A DNA stretch of 64,000 nucleotides from Curtobacterium sp. 458. GTDB lineage: Bacteria > Actinomycetota > Actinomycetes > Actinomycetales > Microbacteriaceae. Numbering within the stretch: the first letter of the stretch is position 1; each line of letters begins with the position of its first letter. The DNA lies in contig NZ_CP129104.1 in the NCBI RefSeq assembly GCF_030406605.1, forward strand, positions 1,314,072 to 1,378,071. Reading direction: 5' to 3'. The notes below the pieces were generated by a model, which saw only the letters and a program-made list of their open reading frames with translations, had not been told where the DNA came from and did no database searches. The translations under genes and the position numbers were made by a program. Below, piece after piece: positions 34,763 to 43,356 of the stretch.

Positions 34763-36124
34763 ATGAAACGCCGCACCCGAATCATCGCCGGTCTCGCAGC
34801 CGTGGCAGTCGCCGCGGTCGGACTGGCGGGTTGTTCCAGCTCAGGGTCCGCCTCGAGCGACACCATCAAGATCGCGTACCAGAAGTTCGGCGCCTTCCAG
34901 CAGCTCGACGCCCAGATGAAGGAAGTCAAGAAGGAGTACGAGAAGGAGTACCCGGGCAAGAAGGTCACCCTCGTGCCGATCCAGGCGCAGGGCAACGACT
35001 ACTACACGAAACTCGCGCTCATGAACAAGGCGCCGGCGACCGCGCCGGACGTCATGTACGAGGACACCTTCCTCATCAAGGCGGACGCGCAGGCCGGCTA
35101 CCTGTTGCCGTTGGACAAGTACACGGCGAAGTGGAAGGACTGGGACCAGTTCTACGACAACGCCAAGCAGGCCGGTGAGGGCGTCGACGGCAAGACCTAC
35201 GGCGTCTCGATGGGCACCGACACCCGGGCCCTCTGGTACAACAAGGACATCTTCAAGAAGGTCGGCCTCCCCGTCCCGTGGGAGCCCAAGACCTGGGACG
35301 ACGTCCTCGCCGCGGCGAAGACGATCAAGGAGAAGGACTCCGGCGTCATCCCGTTCAACATCTACTCGGGCAAGGCGCAGGGCGAGGCCTCGACCATGCA
35401 GGGCTTCGAGATGCTCCTGTACGGGGCCGACGGCGACGGCAACACGCTCTACAAGGACAAGAAGTGGGTCACGGGCTCGAAGCAGTTCGAGGACTCGCTG
35501 CAGTTCGTGAAGGACGTCTACCAGGGCGGCCTCGGCCCGACCCCGCAGCAGGCGCTCGACACCAACGTCGGCACGACCATCGCCCAGACGTGGCTGCCGC
35601 AGGGCAAGCTCGCGATCGACCTCGACGGCTCGTGGCAGTCCGGTACCTGGCTGAAGACCGGCACCGCGCCGTGGTCCGAGTGGAACGACGTGATGGGGAC
35701 CGCAGCGTTCCCGACGCAGAACGGTCAGGAGCCCGGCTACAACTCGATGTCGGGTGGCTGGACGCTCGCGGTCGGCAAGAACTCGAAGAACCCGCAGGCG
35801 GCGTTCGACTTCATCACGAAGTTCCTCGACAAGGACGGCTCGCTCAAGTACGACACCGAGAACAGCCAGATCGCCGTCCGCAAGGACGTCGCCGAGGACA
35901 GCGCCTACACCGACGCGAACCCCACGTTCAAGTTCTTCTCCGGGCTGGTGGAGCACACCAACTTCCGCCCGGCGACGAGCGACTACTCGCAGGTCTCGAA
36001 CGCCATCCAGGTCGCGATGGAGTCGGTCATGACCGGGCAGCAGAGCCCGAAGCAGGCCGCCGCCGCGTACGACCAGGCGGTCGAGCAGGTCGTCGGCAAG
36101 GACAACACCGTCTCCGCCGGCTGA
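34763..36124 (+). CDS. ABC transporter sugar-binding lipoprotein (family 1)
   Basis: A 453-aa lipoprotein: basic n-region 'MKRRTRIIAG', hydrophobic stretch and lipobox 'VGLAGC' at about 18-23. The body has the carbohydrate-binding family 1 pattern ('VSMGTDTRALWYNKDIFKKVGL', read as family signature, 'WEPKTWDDVLAAAKTIKEK', 'SMSGGWTLAVGKNSKNPQAA'). It captures an oligosaccharide outside the membrane and passes it to the two permeases downstream. The ATG at 34763 has AAAGGAGC 5 nt upstream. Because an alpha-mannosidase is in the operon, a mannose-containing glycan is the likely ligand. A strong hairpin separates it from the permeases. Confidence 0.9.
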   Translation: MKRRTRIIAGLAAVAVAAVGLAGCSSSGSASSDTIKIAYQKFGAFQQLDAQMKEVKKEYEKEYPGKKVTLVPIQAQGNDYYTKLALMNKAPATAPDVMYEDTFLIKADAQAGYLLPLDKYTAKWKDWDQFYDNAKQAGEGVDGKTYGVSMGTDTRALWYNKDIFKKVGLPVPWEPKTWDDVLAAAKTIKEKDSGVIPFNIYSGKAQGEASTMQGFEMLLYGADGDGNTLYKDKKWVTGSKQFEDSLQFVKDVYQGGLGPTPQQALDTNVGTTIAQTWLPQGKLAIDLDGSWQSGTWLKTGTAPWSEWNDVMGTAAFPTQNGQEPGYNSMSGGWTLAVGKNSKNPQAAFDFITKFLDKDGSLKYDTENSQIAVRKDVAEDSAYTDANPTFKFFSGLVEHTNFRPATSDYSQVSNAIQVAMESVMTGQQSPKQAAAAYDQAVEQVVGKDNTVSAG

Positions 36125-36136
36125 CGGACGGCTCGT

Positions 36137-36180
36137 CCTGACGGACGTCACCACCTGACGGACGTCACCACCTGACGGAC
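36137..36180 (+). repeat. 17-bp tandem repeat before the intra-operon hairpin
   Basis: CCTGACGGACGTCACCA occurs twice head to tail (36137-36153, 36154-36170) and a third, partial copy (CCTGACGGACG) runs into the palindrome at 36175. The third copy supplies the outer part of the left arm, so the tandem units may have grown from the palindrome edge. Confidence 0.75.
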
Positions 36181-36221
36181 GGGAGGCACGGCTCGCGTCG
36201 TGCGCCGTGCCTCCCGTCCGA
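36175..36221 (+). terminator. Palindromic element between binding-protein and permease genes
   Basis: CGGACGGGAGGCACGGC and its complement form a 17-bp stem with an 11-nt loop. It is the same element as at 12884. Inside an operon it would act as a partial terminator or RNA-stabilising stem, giving more binding protein than permease, the usual ratio for such importers. Confidence 0.75.
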
Positions 36222-36268
36222 CCCTCCCCACCTTCGGAACCCTCTCCGCACCCGGAAGGCAACCCACC

Positions 36269-37219
36269 GTGTCCAGCACCCCCCTCGCGCCGACCCTGTC
36301 GGCGCCCGGTGCGCCGCAGCGCACCGACCCGCCGGCACCGCGCAAGCGGAAGCCGCTGCGGAACGTCGGACGGGCCGTCCCCCTCCTGCCCGCCGTCGTC
36401 CTCCTCGTCATCTTCCTGCTCGGCCCCGTCATCTCGTCGTTCTACGGGTCGTTCACCAACTCGGCGCTCACCGGCGTCGGCGCCTCCGACCAGCAGTTCG
36501 TCGGGCTGAAGAACTACGTCGAGCTGTTCCAGGACCCGGACTTCCCGAAGTCCGTCATCCTCACCGTCGTCTTCCTCCTCGCCTCCGCCGTCGTCGGGCA
36601 GAACGTGCTCGGCCTCGGGCTCGCGCTCCTCATGCGCAGCGCGAACAAGGTCGTCCGGTCGATCGTCGGCACGTTCGTCGTCGCCGCGTGGGTGCTGCCC
36701 GAGATCGTCGCCTCGTTCGCCGCGTACGCGTTCTTCAACGACCAGGGCACGCTCAACGAGTTCCTGAAGATCTTCGGCATCACCGGGCCGAACTGGCTCT
36801 ACACGCTGCCGATGCTCTCCGTGATCCTCGCGAACATCTGGCGCGGCACCGCGTTCTCGATGCTCGTCTACTCCGCCGCCGTGCAGGAGGTCCCCGAGGA
36901 GATCACCGAGTCGGCCGAGGTCGACGGGGCCGCCGGCTGGCAGCGCCTCGTCTACATCACGATCCCCGTGATCCGCCGCTCGATCTCGACGAACCTCATG
37001 CTCACGACGCTGCAGACGCTGTCGGTCTTCACGCTCATCTTCGTGATGACGGGCGGCGGGCCCGGCACGAACTCGTCGACGTTGCCGATCCTGGCGTACC
37101 AGGAGGCGTTCAAGTTCTCGCAGCTCGGCTTCGGGACGGCGATCGCGACGATCCTGCTCATCGTCGGCGCGGTCTTCTCGATCATCTACATCAAGGCACT
37201 GAAGCCGGAGGTGGACTGA
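36269..37219 (+). CDS. Sugar ABC transporter permease 1
   Basis: A 316-aa inner-membrane protein of the MalF/UgpA class with six main helices after a proline-rich cytoplasmic head of about 45 residues. First helix 'LLPAVVLLVIFLLGPVISSF'; EAA loop 'ITESAEVDGAAGWQRLVYITIPVI', read as the ATPase-docking loop with E-S-A-x-x-D-G-A; last helix 'AIATILLIVGAVFSIIYI'. The GTG at 36269 with GGAAGG 8 nt upstream is preferred over the open frame that begins in the hairpin. The second permease starts 2 nt after its stop. Confidence 0.9.
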   Translation: MSSTPLAPTLSAPGAPQRTDPPAPRKRKPLRNVGRAVPLLPAVVLLVIFLLGPVISSFYGSFTNSALTGVGASDQQFVGLKNYVELFQDPDFPKSVILTVVFLLASAVVGQNVLGLGLALLMRSANKVVRSIVGTFVVAAWVLPEIVASFAAYAFFNDQGTLNEFLKIFGITGPNWLYTLPMLSVILANIWRGTAFSMLVYSAAVQEVPEEITESAEVDGAAGWQRLVYITIPVIRRSISTNLMLTTLQTLSVFTLIFVMTGGGPGTNSSTLPILAYQEAFKFSQLGFGTAIATILLIVGAVFSIIYIKALKPEVD

Positions 37220-37221
37220 CC

Positions 37222-38121
37222 ATGGCCCTCACCGCTGACCGCCCGGTCGCGAACGCCACCCGCGCGGTGACCGCCCCCGGCGCCCTCCACATGACCTCCC
37301 CGCGCGGCCGCACGATGCGCTGGGTGTCGAACGTCGTGCTGCTCGTCATCGCCGTCTGCTTCGCCGTGCCGCTGCTGTGGCTCGTGCTCGCGTCGCTCGA
37401 CACGCAGGCGTCGCTGTCCGTGAAGATGCCGACGCAGTTCACGCTCGACAACTTCGCGAAGGTGCTCACGCCGGACCTGTCGTTCATCCCGCTCGGCAAC
37501 AGCCTGCTGCTCTCCGGTGGCACCGCGGTCGTCACGGTCGTCGTCGCGATCCTCGCCGCGTACCCGCTGTCCCGGTACAAGATGCGCGTCAACAAGCCGT
37601 TCCTCTACAGCATCCTGTTCGGCACCGGCCTGCCGATCACCGCGATGATGGTCCCCGTCTACGCGCTGTTCGTGTCGCTCAACCTCATCGACAACGTGTG
37701 GGGCTGCATCTTCTTCCTCGCCGCGACAAGCCTGCCGATGGCGATCTGGATGGCGAAGAACTTCATGGACTCGGTCCCGGTGTCGCTCGAGGAAGCGGCC
37801 TGGACCGACGGCGCCTCGATGCTCACCACGCTGTGGCGCATCGTGATCCCGCTCATGCGCCCGGGCATCGCCGTGGTGTTCATCTTCGTGTTCATCCAGG
37901 CCTGGGGGAACTTCTTCGTCCCCTTCGTGCTGCTCCTCTCGCCCGACAAGGTGCCCGCCGCGGTGAGCATCTTCAACTTCTTCGGCCAGAACGGCGCCGT
38001 CGCCTACGGGCAGCTCGCCGCGTTCTCGATCGTGTACTCCGTGCCGGTCATCGCCCTCTACGTGCTCGTGTCCCGAGGCCTCGGCGGCGGCAACGCCCTC
38101 GCCGGCGGCATCAAGGGCTGA
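37222..38121 (+). CDS. Sugar ABC transporter permease 2
   Basis: A 299-aa MalG/UgpE-class permease. First helix 'VSNVVLLVIAVCFAVPLLWLV', then the periplasmic 'TLDNFAKVL', and the EAA loop 'PVSLEEAAWTDGASMLTTLWRIVIPLMRPG' (E-E-A-A-x-x-D-G-A for docking the ATPase). No ATPase gene is present in this cluster, so a shared MsiK-type ATPase encoded elsewhere is expected, as in other actinobacterial sugar importers. It is followed after 19 nt by the alpha-mannosidase gene. Confidence 0.9.
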   Translation: MALTADRPVANATRAVTAPGALHMTSPRGRTMRWVSNVVLLVIAVCFAVPLLWLVLASLDTQASLSVKMPTQFTLDNFAKVLTPDLSFIPLGNSLLLSGGTAVVTVVVAILAAYPLSRYKMRVNKPFLYSILFGTGLPITAMMVPVYALFVSLNLIDNVWGCIFFLAATSLPMAIWMAKNFMDSVPVSLEEAAWTDGASMLTTLWRIVIPLMRPGIAVVFIFVFIQAWGNFFVPFVLLLSPDKVPAAVSIFNFFGQNGAVAYGQLAAFSIVYSVPVIALYVLVSRGLGGGNALAGGIKG

Positions 38122-38140
38122 GCCGGAAGGAACCTCCTCC

Positions 38141-41100
38141 ATGCACTCCGGCGAACCGCTCGTCCACGCCCGGATCGCCCGGCTGGTCCGCGACCGCATC
38201 GACCCCGCCGTGCACCGCCGCTCGGCCCCCGTCACGATCGACGCCTGGCAGGTACCAGACGAACCGGTGCCGTTCGCCACCGCCGTCGCCGCCGAGTACA
38301 CCCCGTTCGACGGCGGCTCCTGGGGCGGGAAGCCCTGGGGCACGACGTGGTTCCGGATCCGCGGCACCGTCCCGGCCGACTTCGGCACCGCACCCGGCAC
38401 CACCGCCGAACTCCTCGTCGACCTCGGCTTCACGAAGCGGAACCCCGGTTTCCAGGCCGAGGGGCTCGCGTGGCGTCCGGACGGCACGACGATCAAGGGC
38501 ATCGAGCCGCACAACGACACCGTCCCGCTCGAGATCGGCCCCGGCGAGTCCTTCGAGGTCTACGTCGAGGCCGCCGCCAACCCGGACATCGGCGGCGACT
38601 CCTTCCAGGGCGCGACGCCGCTCGGCTCGAAGTCCACCGCCGGCTCCGACCCGATCTACCGCGTCCGCCGGATCGAACTCGTCGAGCGCGACGACACCGT
38701 CTGGGAGCTCCAGCAGGACTTCTGGGTGCTCCGCGGACTCATGGGGGAGCTGCCCACCGACGGCACCCGCGGCGCGGACCTCCTCCGCGGCCTCGAACGC
38801 GCCGCCGACGCCCTCGACCCCGACGACGTCGCCGGTACCGCTGCCGACGCCCGTGCGGTCCTCGCGCCCCTCCTCGCCGTGCGCGCCTCCGGGTCCGCGC
38901 AGCGCGCGATCGCCGTCGGCCACGCGCACATCGACTCCGCGTGGCTCTGGCCCGTCCGCGAGACGATCCGGAAGTGCGCGCGCACGTTCTCGAACGTGCT
39001 CGACCTCATGGACCGCGACCCGGACTTCACCTTCGCGTGCTCGTCGGCGCAGCAGTACGCCTGGATCCGGGACGGCTACCCGTCGATCTGGGAGCGCATC
39101 AAGCAGCGGGTCGCCGAGGGGCGCTGGATCCCGGTCGGCGGCATGTGGGTCGAGTCCGACACCAACCTCCCCGGCGGTGAGGCCCTCGCGCGGCAGTTCG
39201 TCGCGGGCAAGCGGCTGTTCCTCGAGGAGTTCGGCATCGACACCCCCGAGGCCTGGCTGCCGGACTCGTTCGGCTACTCGGGTGCGCTGCCGCAGATCGT
39301 CCGCGCCGCCGGCTCGAAGTGGTTCGTCACGCAGAAGCCGTCGTGGAACGAGACGAACGTCATCCCGCACACGTCCTTCCACTGGGAGGGCATCGACGGC
39401 TCCCGCGTCCTCACGCACCTGCCCCCGGCCGACACGTACAACTCGGACGTCTCACCCGCCGACCTGCACCGTGGCGAGCGGCAGAACAAGGAGCGGGGCG
39501 TCGCCAACACCTCGATGCTGCTCTACGGCTTCGGCGACGGCGGTGGTGGACCCACGCGCGAGATGGTCGCCGCGGCCCGACGCCAGCACGACCTCGACGG
39601 CTCGCCCCGGGTCACGCTCGGCACGCCCGCGGACGTCTTCGAGGAGCTCGAGCGCGTCCTGCCCGAACCCGCCGTGTGGTCGGGGGAGATGTACCTCGAG
39701 TTCCACCGCGGCACCTACACGTCGCAGATCCGGACGAAGCAGGGCAACCGCCGCTCGGAGCACCTGCTCCGCGAGGCCGAGCTCTGGGCCGCCACGGCCG
39801 CCGTCCGCCACGGCCTCGACTACCCGTACGAGGAACTCGAGGAGGCCTGGCACACCGTCCTGCTCCAGCAGTTCCACGACATCCTCCCCGGCTCGTCGAT
39901 CGCCTGGGTCTACGAGGTCGCCGAGGAGAACTACGCCCGGGTCGCCGAGGTCCTCGAAGGCCTCATCGGCACGGCGACCACCGCGCTCGCGAACGGTGGG
40001 GCCGAGGCGCTCGCCGGGGTCGGAGCCGCCTCGGCCGCGGTCGGCGGCCACGGCGCCGGACTGCTCGACGCACCGAGCCCCTCCACCGCCGGCGAGGGCG
40101 CTGCCGACGCCACGGCTGCCGGCGGGCAGCTCGTCCGGTTCAACGCCTCGCCCGTGGCGGCGGGCGGGGTGACCGCCCTGGGAGGTTCGCCGACCGACGG
40201 GGAGCGAGCCGTGCCTCCCGTCCGACACGGCGACCACCTCGTGTTCGACACCGGCATCGTCACCGCGACCGTCGACGCGGCCGGCCACGTCCTGTCGCTC
40301 GTGGCGAACGCCACCGGCCGCGACGCGATCGCACCGGGGTCCGCCGGCGCGGAGTACACCGTGTTCCGCGACACCCCGAACCAGTGGGAGGCGTGGGACA
40401 TCGACCGCGCCTACCAGCGCAACGGCACCGTGCTCGACGCCTCGGACGTCACCGTCGACGGTGACACCGTGGTCGTGCAGCGGTCGTTCGGGTCGTCGAC
40501 GATCACGACGCGCTACTCCGCCGTCGAGGGTGCCCCTGAACTGCGGATCGAGACCGAGGTCGAGTGGCACGAGCACCAGAAGCTCCTCAAGCTGGCGTTC
40601 CCGCTCGACGTCCGGGCGTCCGTCGCGTCGAGCGAGATCCAGTTCGGGCACATTGACCGGCCGACCCACCAGAACACCTCCTGGGACTCGGCCCGCTTCG
40701 AGACGAGCGCCCACCGGTGGGTGCACGTCGCCGAGGCCGGGTTCGGGGTCGCGGTCGCGAACGACTCGACCTACGGGCACGACATCACCCGGTCGACCCG
40801 TGCCGACGGCGGCACCACGACCCTCGTCCGTGAGTCGCTGCTGCGCGCACCCACGTTCCCGGACCCGGACGCCGACCAGGGGCACCACGTGTTCCGCACG
40901 GTGCTGCGGGTCGGGGCGACCGCGCTCGACGCGGCGGACTCCGGCTACCGGCTGAACCTGCCGGTGCGGTCGGTGCCGGGGTCGGCCGTGGTCGACCCGC
41001 TCGTGACGGTGTCGTCCCCGCAGGTGTTCGTCGAGGCCGTCAAGCTCGCCGAGGACCGCTCGGGCGACGTCGTCGTCCGGCTCTACGAGGCCTCGGGCGG

Positions 41101-41266
41101 TCGGGCGTCCGACGTCGGGGTCTCGTTCGGGTTCGACGTGGCGTCCGTCTCCGCGGTCGACCTGCTCGAGCGGCCGGTGGAGTCGTCGTCCTGGGGTGCC
41201 GGGGAGCCGGTCGTGCTCACCCTGCGCCCGTTCGAGATCGTCACGCTGCGGGTCCGACGGGCCTAG
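38141..41266 (+). CDS. GH38 alpha-mannosidase
   Basis: A 1041-aa glycosidase of family 38, full length for bacterial members. The catalytic zinc domain (about 260-520) has 'AIAVGHAHIDSAWLWPVRET' with metal-binding His and Asp, and 'EAWLPDSFGYSGALPQIV', whose Asp is the nucleophile. The C-terminal beta domains contain 'TRYSAVEGAPELRIETEVEW' and 'FGHIDRPTHQNTSWDSARFE'. No signal peptide, so it acts in the cytoplasm on imported mannosides, fitting the ABC genes in front. At about residues 686-699 the sequence 'PTDGERAVPPVRHGD' is encoded by a decayed copy of the palindromic repeat, in a linker between domains. Confidence 0.93.
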   Translation: MHSGEPLVHARIARLVRDRIDPAVHRRSAPVTIDAWQVPDEPVPFATAVAAEYTPFDGGSWGGKPWGTTWFRIRGTVPADFGTAPGTTAELLVDLGFTKRNPGFQAEGLAWRPDGTTIKGIEPHNDTVPLEIGPGESFEVYVEAAANPDIGGDSFQGATPLGSKSTAGSDPIYRVRRIELVERDDTVWELQQDFWVLRGLMGELPTDGTRGADLLRGLERAADALDPDDVAGTAADARAVLAPLLAVRASGSAQRAIAVGHAHIDSAWLWPVRETIRKCARTFSNVLDLMDRDPDFTFACSSAQQYAWIRDGYPSIWERIKQRVAEGRWIPVGGMWVESDTNLPGGEALARQFVAGKRLFLEEFGIDTPEAWLPDSFGYSGALPQIVRAAGSKWFVTQKPSWNETNVIPHTSFHWEGIDGSRVLTHLPPADTYNSDVSPADLHRGERQNKERGVANTSMLLYGFGDGGGGPTREMVAAARRQHDLDGSPRVTLGTPADVFEELERVLPEPAVWSGEMYLEFHRGTYTSQIRTKQGNRRSEHLLREAELWAATAAVRHGLDYPYEELEEAWHTVLLQQFHDILPGSSIAWVYEVAEENYARVAEVLEGLIGTATTALANGGAEALAGVGAASAAVGGHGAGLLDAPSPSTAGEGAADATAAGGQLVRFNASPVAAGGVTALGGSPTDGERAVPPVRHGDHLVFDTGIVTATVDAAGHVLSLVANATGRDAIAPGSAGAEYTVFRDTPNQWEAWDIDRAYQRNGTVLDASDVTVDGDTVVVQRSFGSSTITTRYSAVEGAPELRIETEVEWHEHQKLLKLAFPLDVRASVASSEIQFGHIDRPTHQNTSWDSARFETSAHRWVHVAEAGFGVAVANDSTYGHDITRSTRADGGTTTLVRESLLRAPTFPDPDADQGHHVFRTVLRVGATALDAADSGYRLNLPVRSVPGSAVVDPLVTVSSPQVFVEAVKLAEDRSGDVVVRLYEASGGRASDVGVSFGFDVASVSAVDLLERPVESSSWGAGEPVVLTLRPFEIVTLRVRRA
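40196..40226. repeat. Decayed palindromic element inside the alpha-mannosidase gene
   Basis: GACGGGGAGCGA followed by GCCGTGCCTCCCGTCC matches one arm of the element at 36175 fully and the other partly, and lies in frame within a linker of the enzyme. Confidence 0.6.
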
Positions 41267-41379
41267 CGGAGGACGAGCCGGGCCCGAGGCAGCGGGTCCG
41301 GCGGAGAGGCTGCGGCGTCGGGGGAGCTCGGGTGCGCTCCCCCGGCGCCGCGCTGCGTGCGCGAGCGGGGCGGAGCTGG

Positions 41380-41427
41380 GCGGGGCGGGCGGGGCTGGTC
41401 GGGCGGGGCTGGGCTGGGCTGGGCTGG
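41380..41427 (+). repeat. G-rich short tandem repeat (GGGCT units)
   Basis: Runs of GGGCGGGGCTGG followed by GGGCT repeated several times contain well over four closely spaced G-tracts, enough for a G-quadruplex on the + strand. No gene overlaps it. Confidence 0.55.
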
Positions 41428-41502
41428 TCGTTCCGGGCGTGGGTGGTCGATCCGGGCGTACCTGGCCGGAACTTCCGACCAGGTACGCCCGGAAAGATCA
41501 GG
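41425..41502. repeat. Palindromic repeat cluster, CACGCCCGGAACGACCAG family, copy 1
   Basis: Read on the minus strand this holds units CAGGTACGCCCGGA and CACGCCCGGAACGACCAG in direct and inverted order. The inverted pair makes a 14-bp perfect stem. It shares an 18-nt word with the cluster at 44286-44354, 2.9 kb away. Confidence 0.65.
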
Positions 41503-41620
41503 CATCGCGGACGCTTTGGGAAGGAACGCTCTTCCTCCACAACGTTCGGTCCGGGAGGCCCGTCCACAGATCTCGTGGACGGCACCGCTGTGCGCGGGTC
41601 GCGTGGGCAATCTGCCGTGC

Positions 41621-42581
41621 ATGAACGAACCGCTGCCGATCCTCCGAGCTTCGGCCATGCACGAGGCCGGTGCCGATGCCACCACCCTGCGCCGACGAAC
41701 CAGCGCGCACGGCCCGGACCGACTCGTCCGCGTCGGCCCCAACGCCTTCGTGCACGGGGCACGATGGGACGCTGCGGGCCCGCGACAGCGCTACGTCACA
41801 CGCGTGTACGCCAGGCTCGGTCGCATCGGAGTCCGCGCAACGGCGTCGCACGATTCAGCGGCAGCGATCCACGGCCTGCCGGCGCTCCACGGCTGGGACG
41901 TCCCGGTGCACGCCACGGTGCCGACGTCGATGTACCGCGGACGGACCTCGGCGCTGGTGTTGCACTCGCGCGCCGTGACCGACGCCGATCGGATCGAGGT
42001 CCGGGGCATCCACACGACGACGCTACCGCGGACCGTCGCGGACATCGCGCTCGCCGGCGACTTCCGCTCCGGTGTCGTCGTCGCCGACGCGGCACTCCGG
42101 GGGCGGTTGCCCTCGCGCCGCGATCTGCGCCGCGGTGGGGTCGACGGCACGGAGCCGCGTCCTCGCCACGTCCGTCATCGAGTTCGCGGATGCCCGCTCC
42201 GGTTCCCCCGCTGAGTCCCTCGCGCGAGTGGTGTTCCGGGAACTCGGACTCCCCGCCCCGGTCCTCCAGCAGCCGTTCGTCGTCGCAGGCCGTCGGTACG
42301 AGGTCGACTTCTGGTTCCCCGAGCAGGGCGTCGTGATCGAGGTCGACGGCCTCGCGAAGTACACGCAGGCGCGGTACCGGAACGGCCGCACGCAGGAGCA
42401 GGTGGTCGTCGACGAGAAGCGCCGTCACGAGGCCCTGCTCACCGCCTCGGCCGTCCGCACGATCATCCGGCTGGAGTGGCGCGACCTCTTCGATCTCGAC
42501 ACGCTGACCCGCCGCCTCCGCATCGCAGGTCTGCCGTGCCTCCTCCGCCCGGTCCGGAGCGCTCGCGACGTGAGACGGTGA
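41621..42581 (+). pseudogene. Frameshifted DUF559 (Vsr-like) endonuclease-domain protein with AbiEi-like N-terminus
   Basis: Two overlapping frames together make one protein of about 319 aa. Frame 1 (41621 to about 42127) gives the N-terminal part 'MNEPLPILRASAMHEAGADA' through 'TLPRTVADIALAGDF' and 'VVVADAALRGRLPSRRDL', which resembles AbiEi-type antitoxin proteins. The other frame continues with 'ARSRVLATSVIEFADARSGS', 'RRYEVDFWFPEQGVVIEVDG' and 'RTIIRLEWRDL', the PD-(D/E)xK-like DUF559 core. One extra base near 42115-42145 would explain the break. Proteins with this two-part build are common and mobile in related actinobacteria. It may be a recent pseudogene or a sequencing error. Confidence 0.72.
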
Positions 42582-42602
42582 AGCGGCACAGGGAGCCGTC
42601 AC

Positions 42603-42608
42603 TACCGT
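42603..42608 (+). promoter_or_regulatory. -10 box of the histidine phosphatase gene
   Basis: TACCGT ends 7 nt before the ATG at 42616; leaderless pattern. Confidence 0.45.
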
Positions 42609-42615
42609 CGCGCGC

Positions 42616-43356
42616 ATGGCCGTCACGGAGATCTGGCTCGTCCGCCACGGGGAATCGGAGGCGAACGTCGCCGCCGCCCGCGCCGAGGCCGAGGGAGCGG
42701 ACGTCATCGACGCCGGGCACCGGGACGCGGACGTCCCGCTGAGCACGCTCGGGGAACGGCAGTCCCGTGCCCTCGGCACCGAGCTCGCCGATCGCGCGCT
42801 CGACGACGTCCCCGTCGCGCTCTGGGTGTCGCCGTACCGCCGCGCGCAGCAGACCATCGCGATCGCGCTCGAGCACGGTTCGCTCGCCGAACCCCAGCGC
42901 CGCACCGACGAACGGCTGCGTGACCGCGAACTCGGCGTGCTCGACCTGCTCACCCGGCAGGGCGTCCGCAACCGGTACCCCGACGAGGAACGGCGACGCG
43001 AGTGGCTCGGGAAGTACTACCACCGGCCGGCCGGCGGGGAGTCCTGGGCGGACGTCATGCTCCGACTGCGGTCGGTCCTGGCCGACGTCGACCGGCTGGA
43101 CGGACCCGAGCGGCTCGTGATCGCCGCGCACGACGCCGTGGTCATGCTGGCCGTCGCGGTCTGCGTCGACCTCGACGAGCCCGCGCTCATGGACTTCGCC
43201 CGGACCCACACGGTCGCGAACGCCTCCCTCACCCGACTCCGACGCGACGCCGTCGGTTCCCCGTGGTCGCTCGAGGAGTTCTCCTCGGTCGGCCACCTCG
43301 ACGATGACGAGGTCACCGAGCACGGCGGCCGGAAGGACGACGCCCGTGTCCGCTGA
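42616..43356 (+). CDS. Histidine phosphatase family protein
   Basis: A 246-aa phosphoglycerate-mutase-like phosphatase. 'IWLVRHGESEANV' contains the R-H-G-E motif whose His is phosphorylated; 'VSPYRRAQQTIAIALEHG' carries the second Arg; 'RLVIAAHDAVVMLAVAVC' the second His. Larger than the minimal SixA type, with an insert around 'LLTRQGVRNRYPDEERRREWL'. The substrate is unknown (sugar phosphate or nucleotide). It has a leaderless start and overlaps the following nnrD gene by 11 nt. Confidence 0.87.
   Translation: MAVTEIWLVRHGESEANVAAARAEAEGADVIDAGHRDADVPLSTLGERQSRALGTELADRALDDVPVALWVSPYRRAQQTIAIALEHGSLAEPQRRTDERLRDRELGVLDLLTRQGVRNRYPDEERRREWLGKYYHRPAGGESWADVMLRLRSVLADVDRLDGPERLVIAAHDAVVMLAVAVCVDLDEPALMDFARTHTVANASLTRLRRDAVGSPWSLEEFSSVGHLDDDEVTEHGGRKDDARVR

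Larger units (their letters stand above)
41267..41620. other. Repeat-rich intergenic region after the mannosidase gene
   Basis: No gene is seen. About 41370-41427 is a G-rich run of GGGCT/GGGCGGG units. At 41425-41502 follow several copies of a (T/A)CCGGGCGT(A/G)C-type word in both directions, including a 14-bp hairpin CCGGGCGTACCTGG with its complement (41452-41492 approx.). The same word family recurs at 44286-44354. Confidence 0.6.

Noticed and set aside
36137..36180. Possible CRISPR-like repeat
   Set aside because: Units are 17 bp, directly adjacent with no spacers, and only two and a half copies exist.
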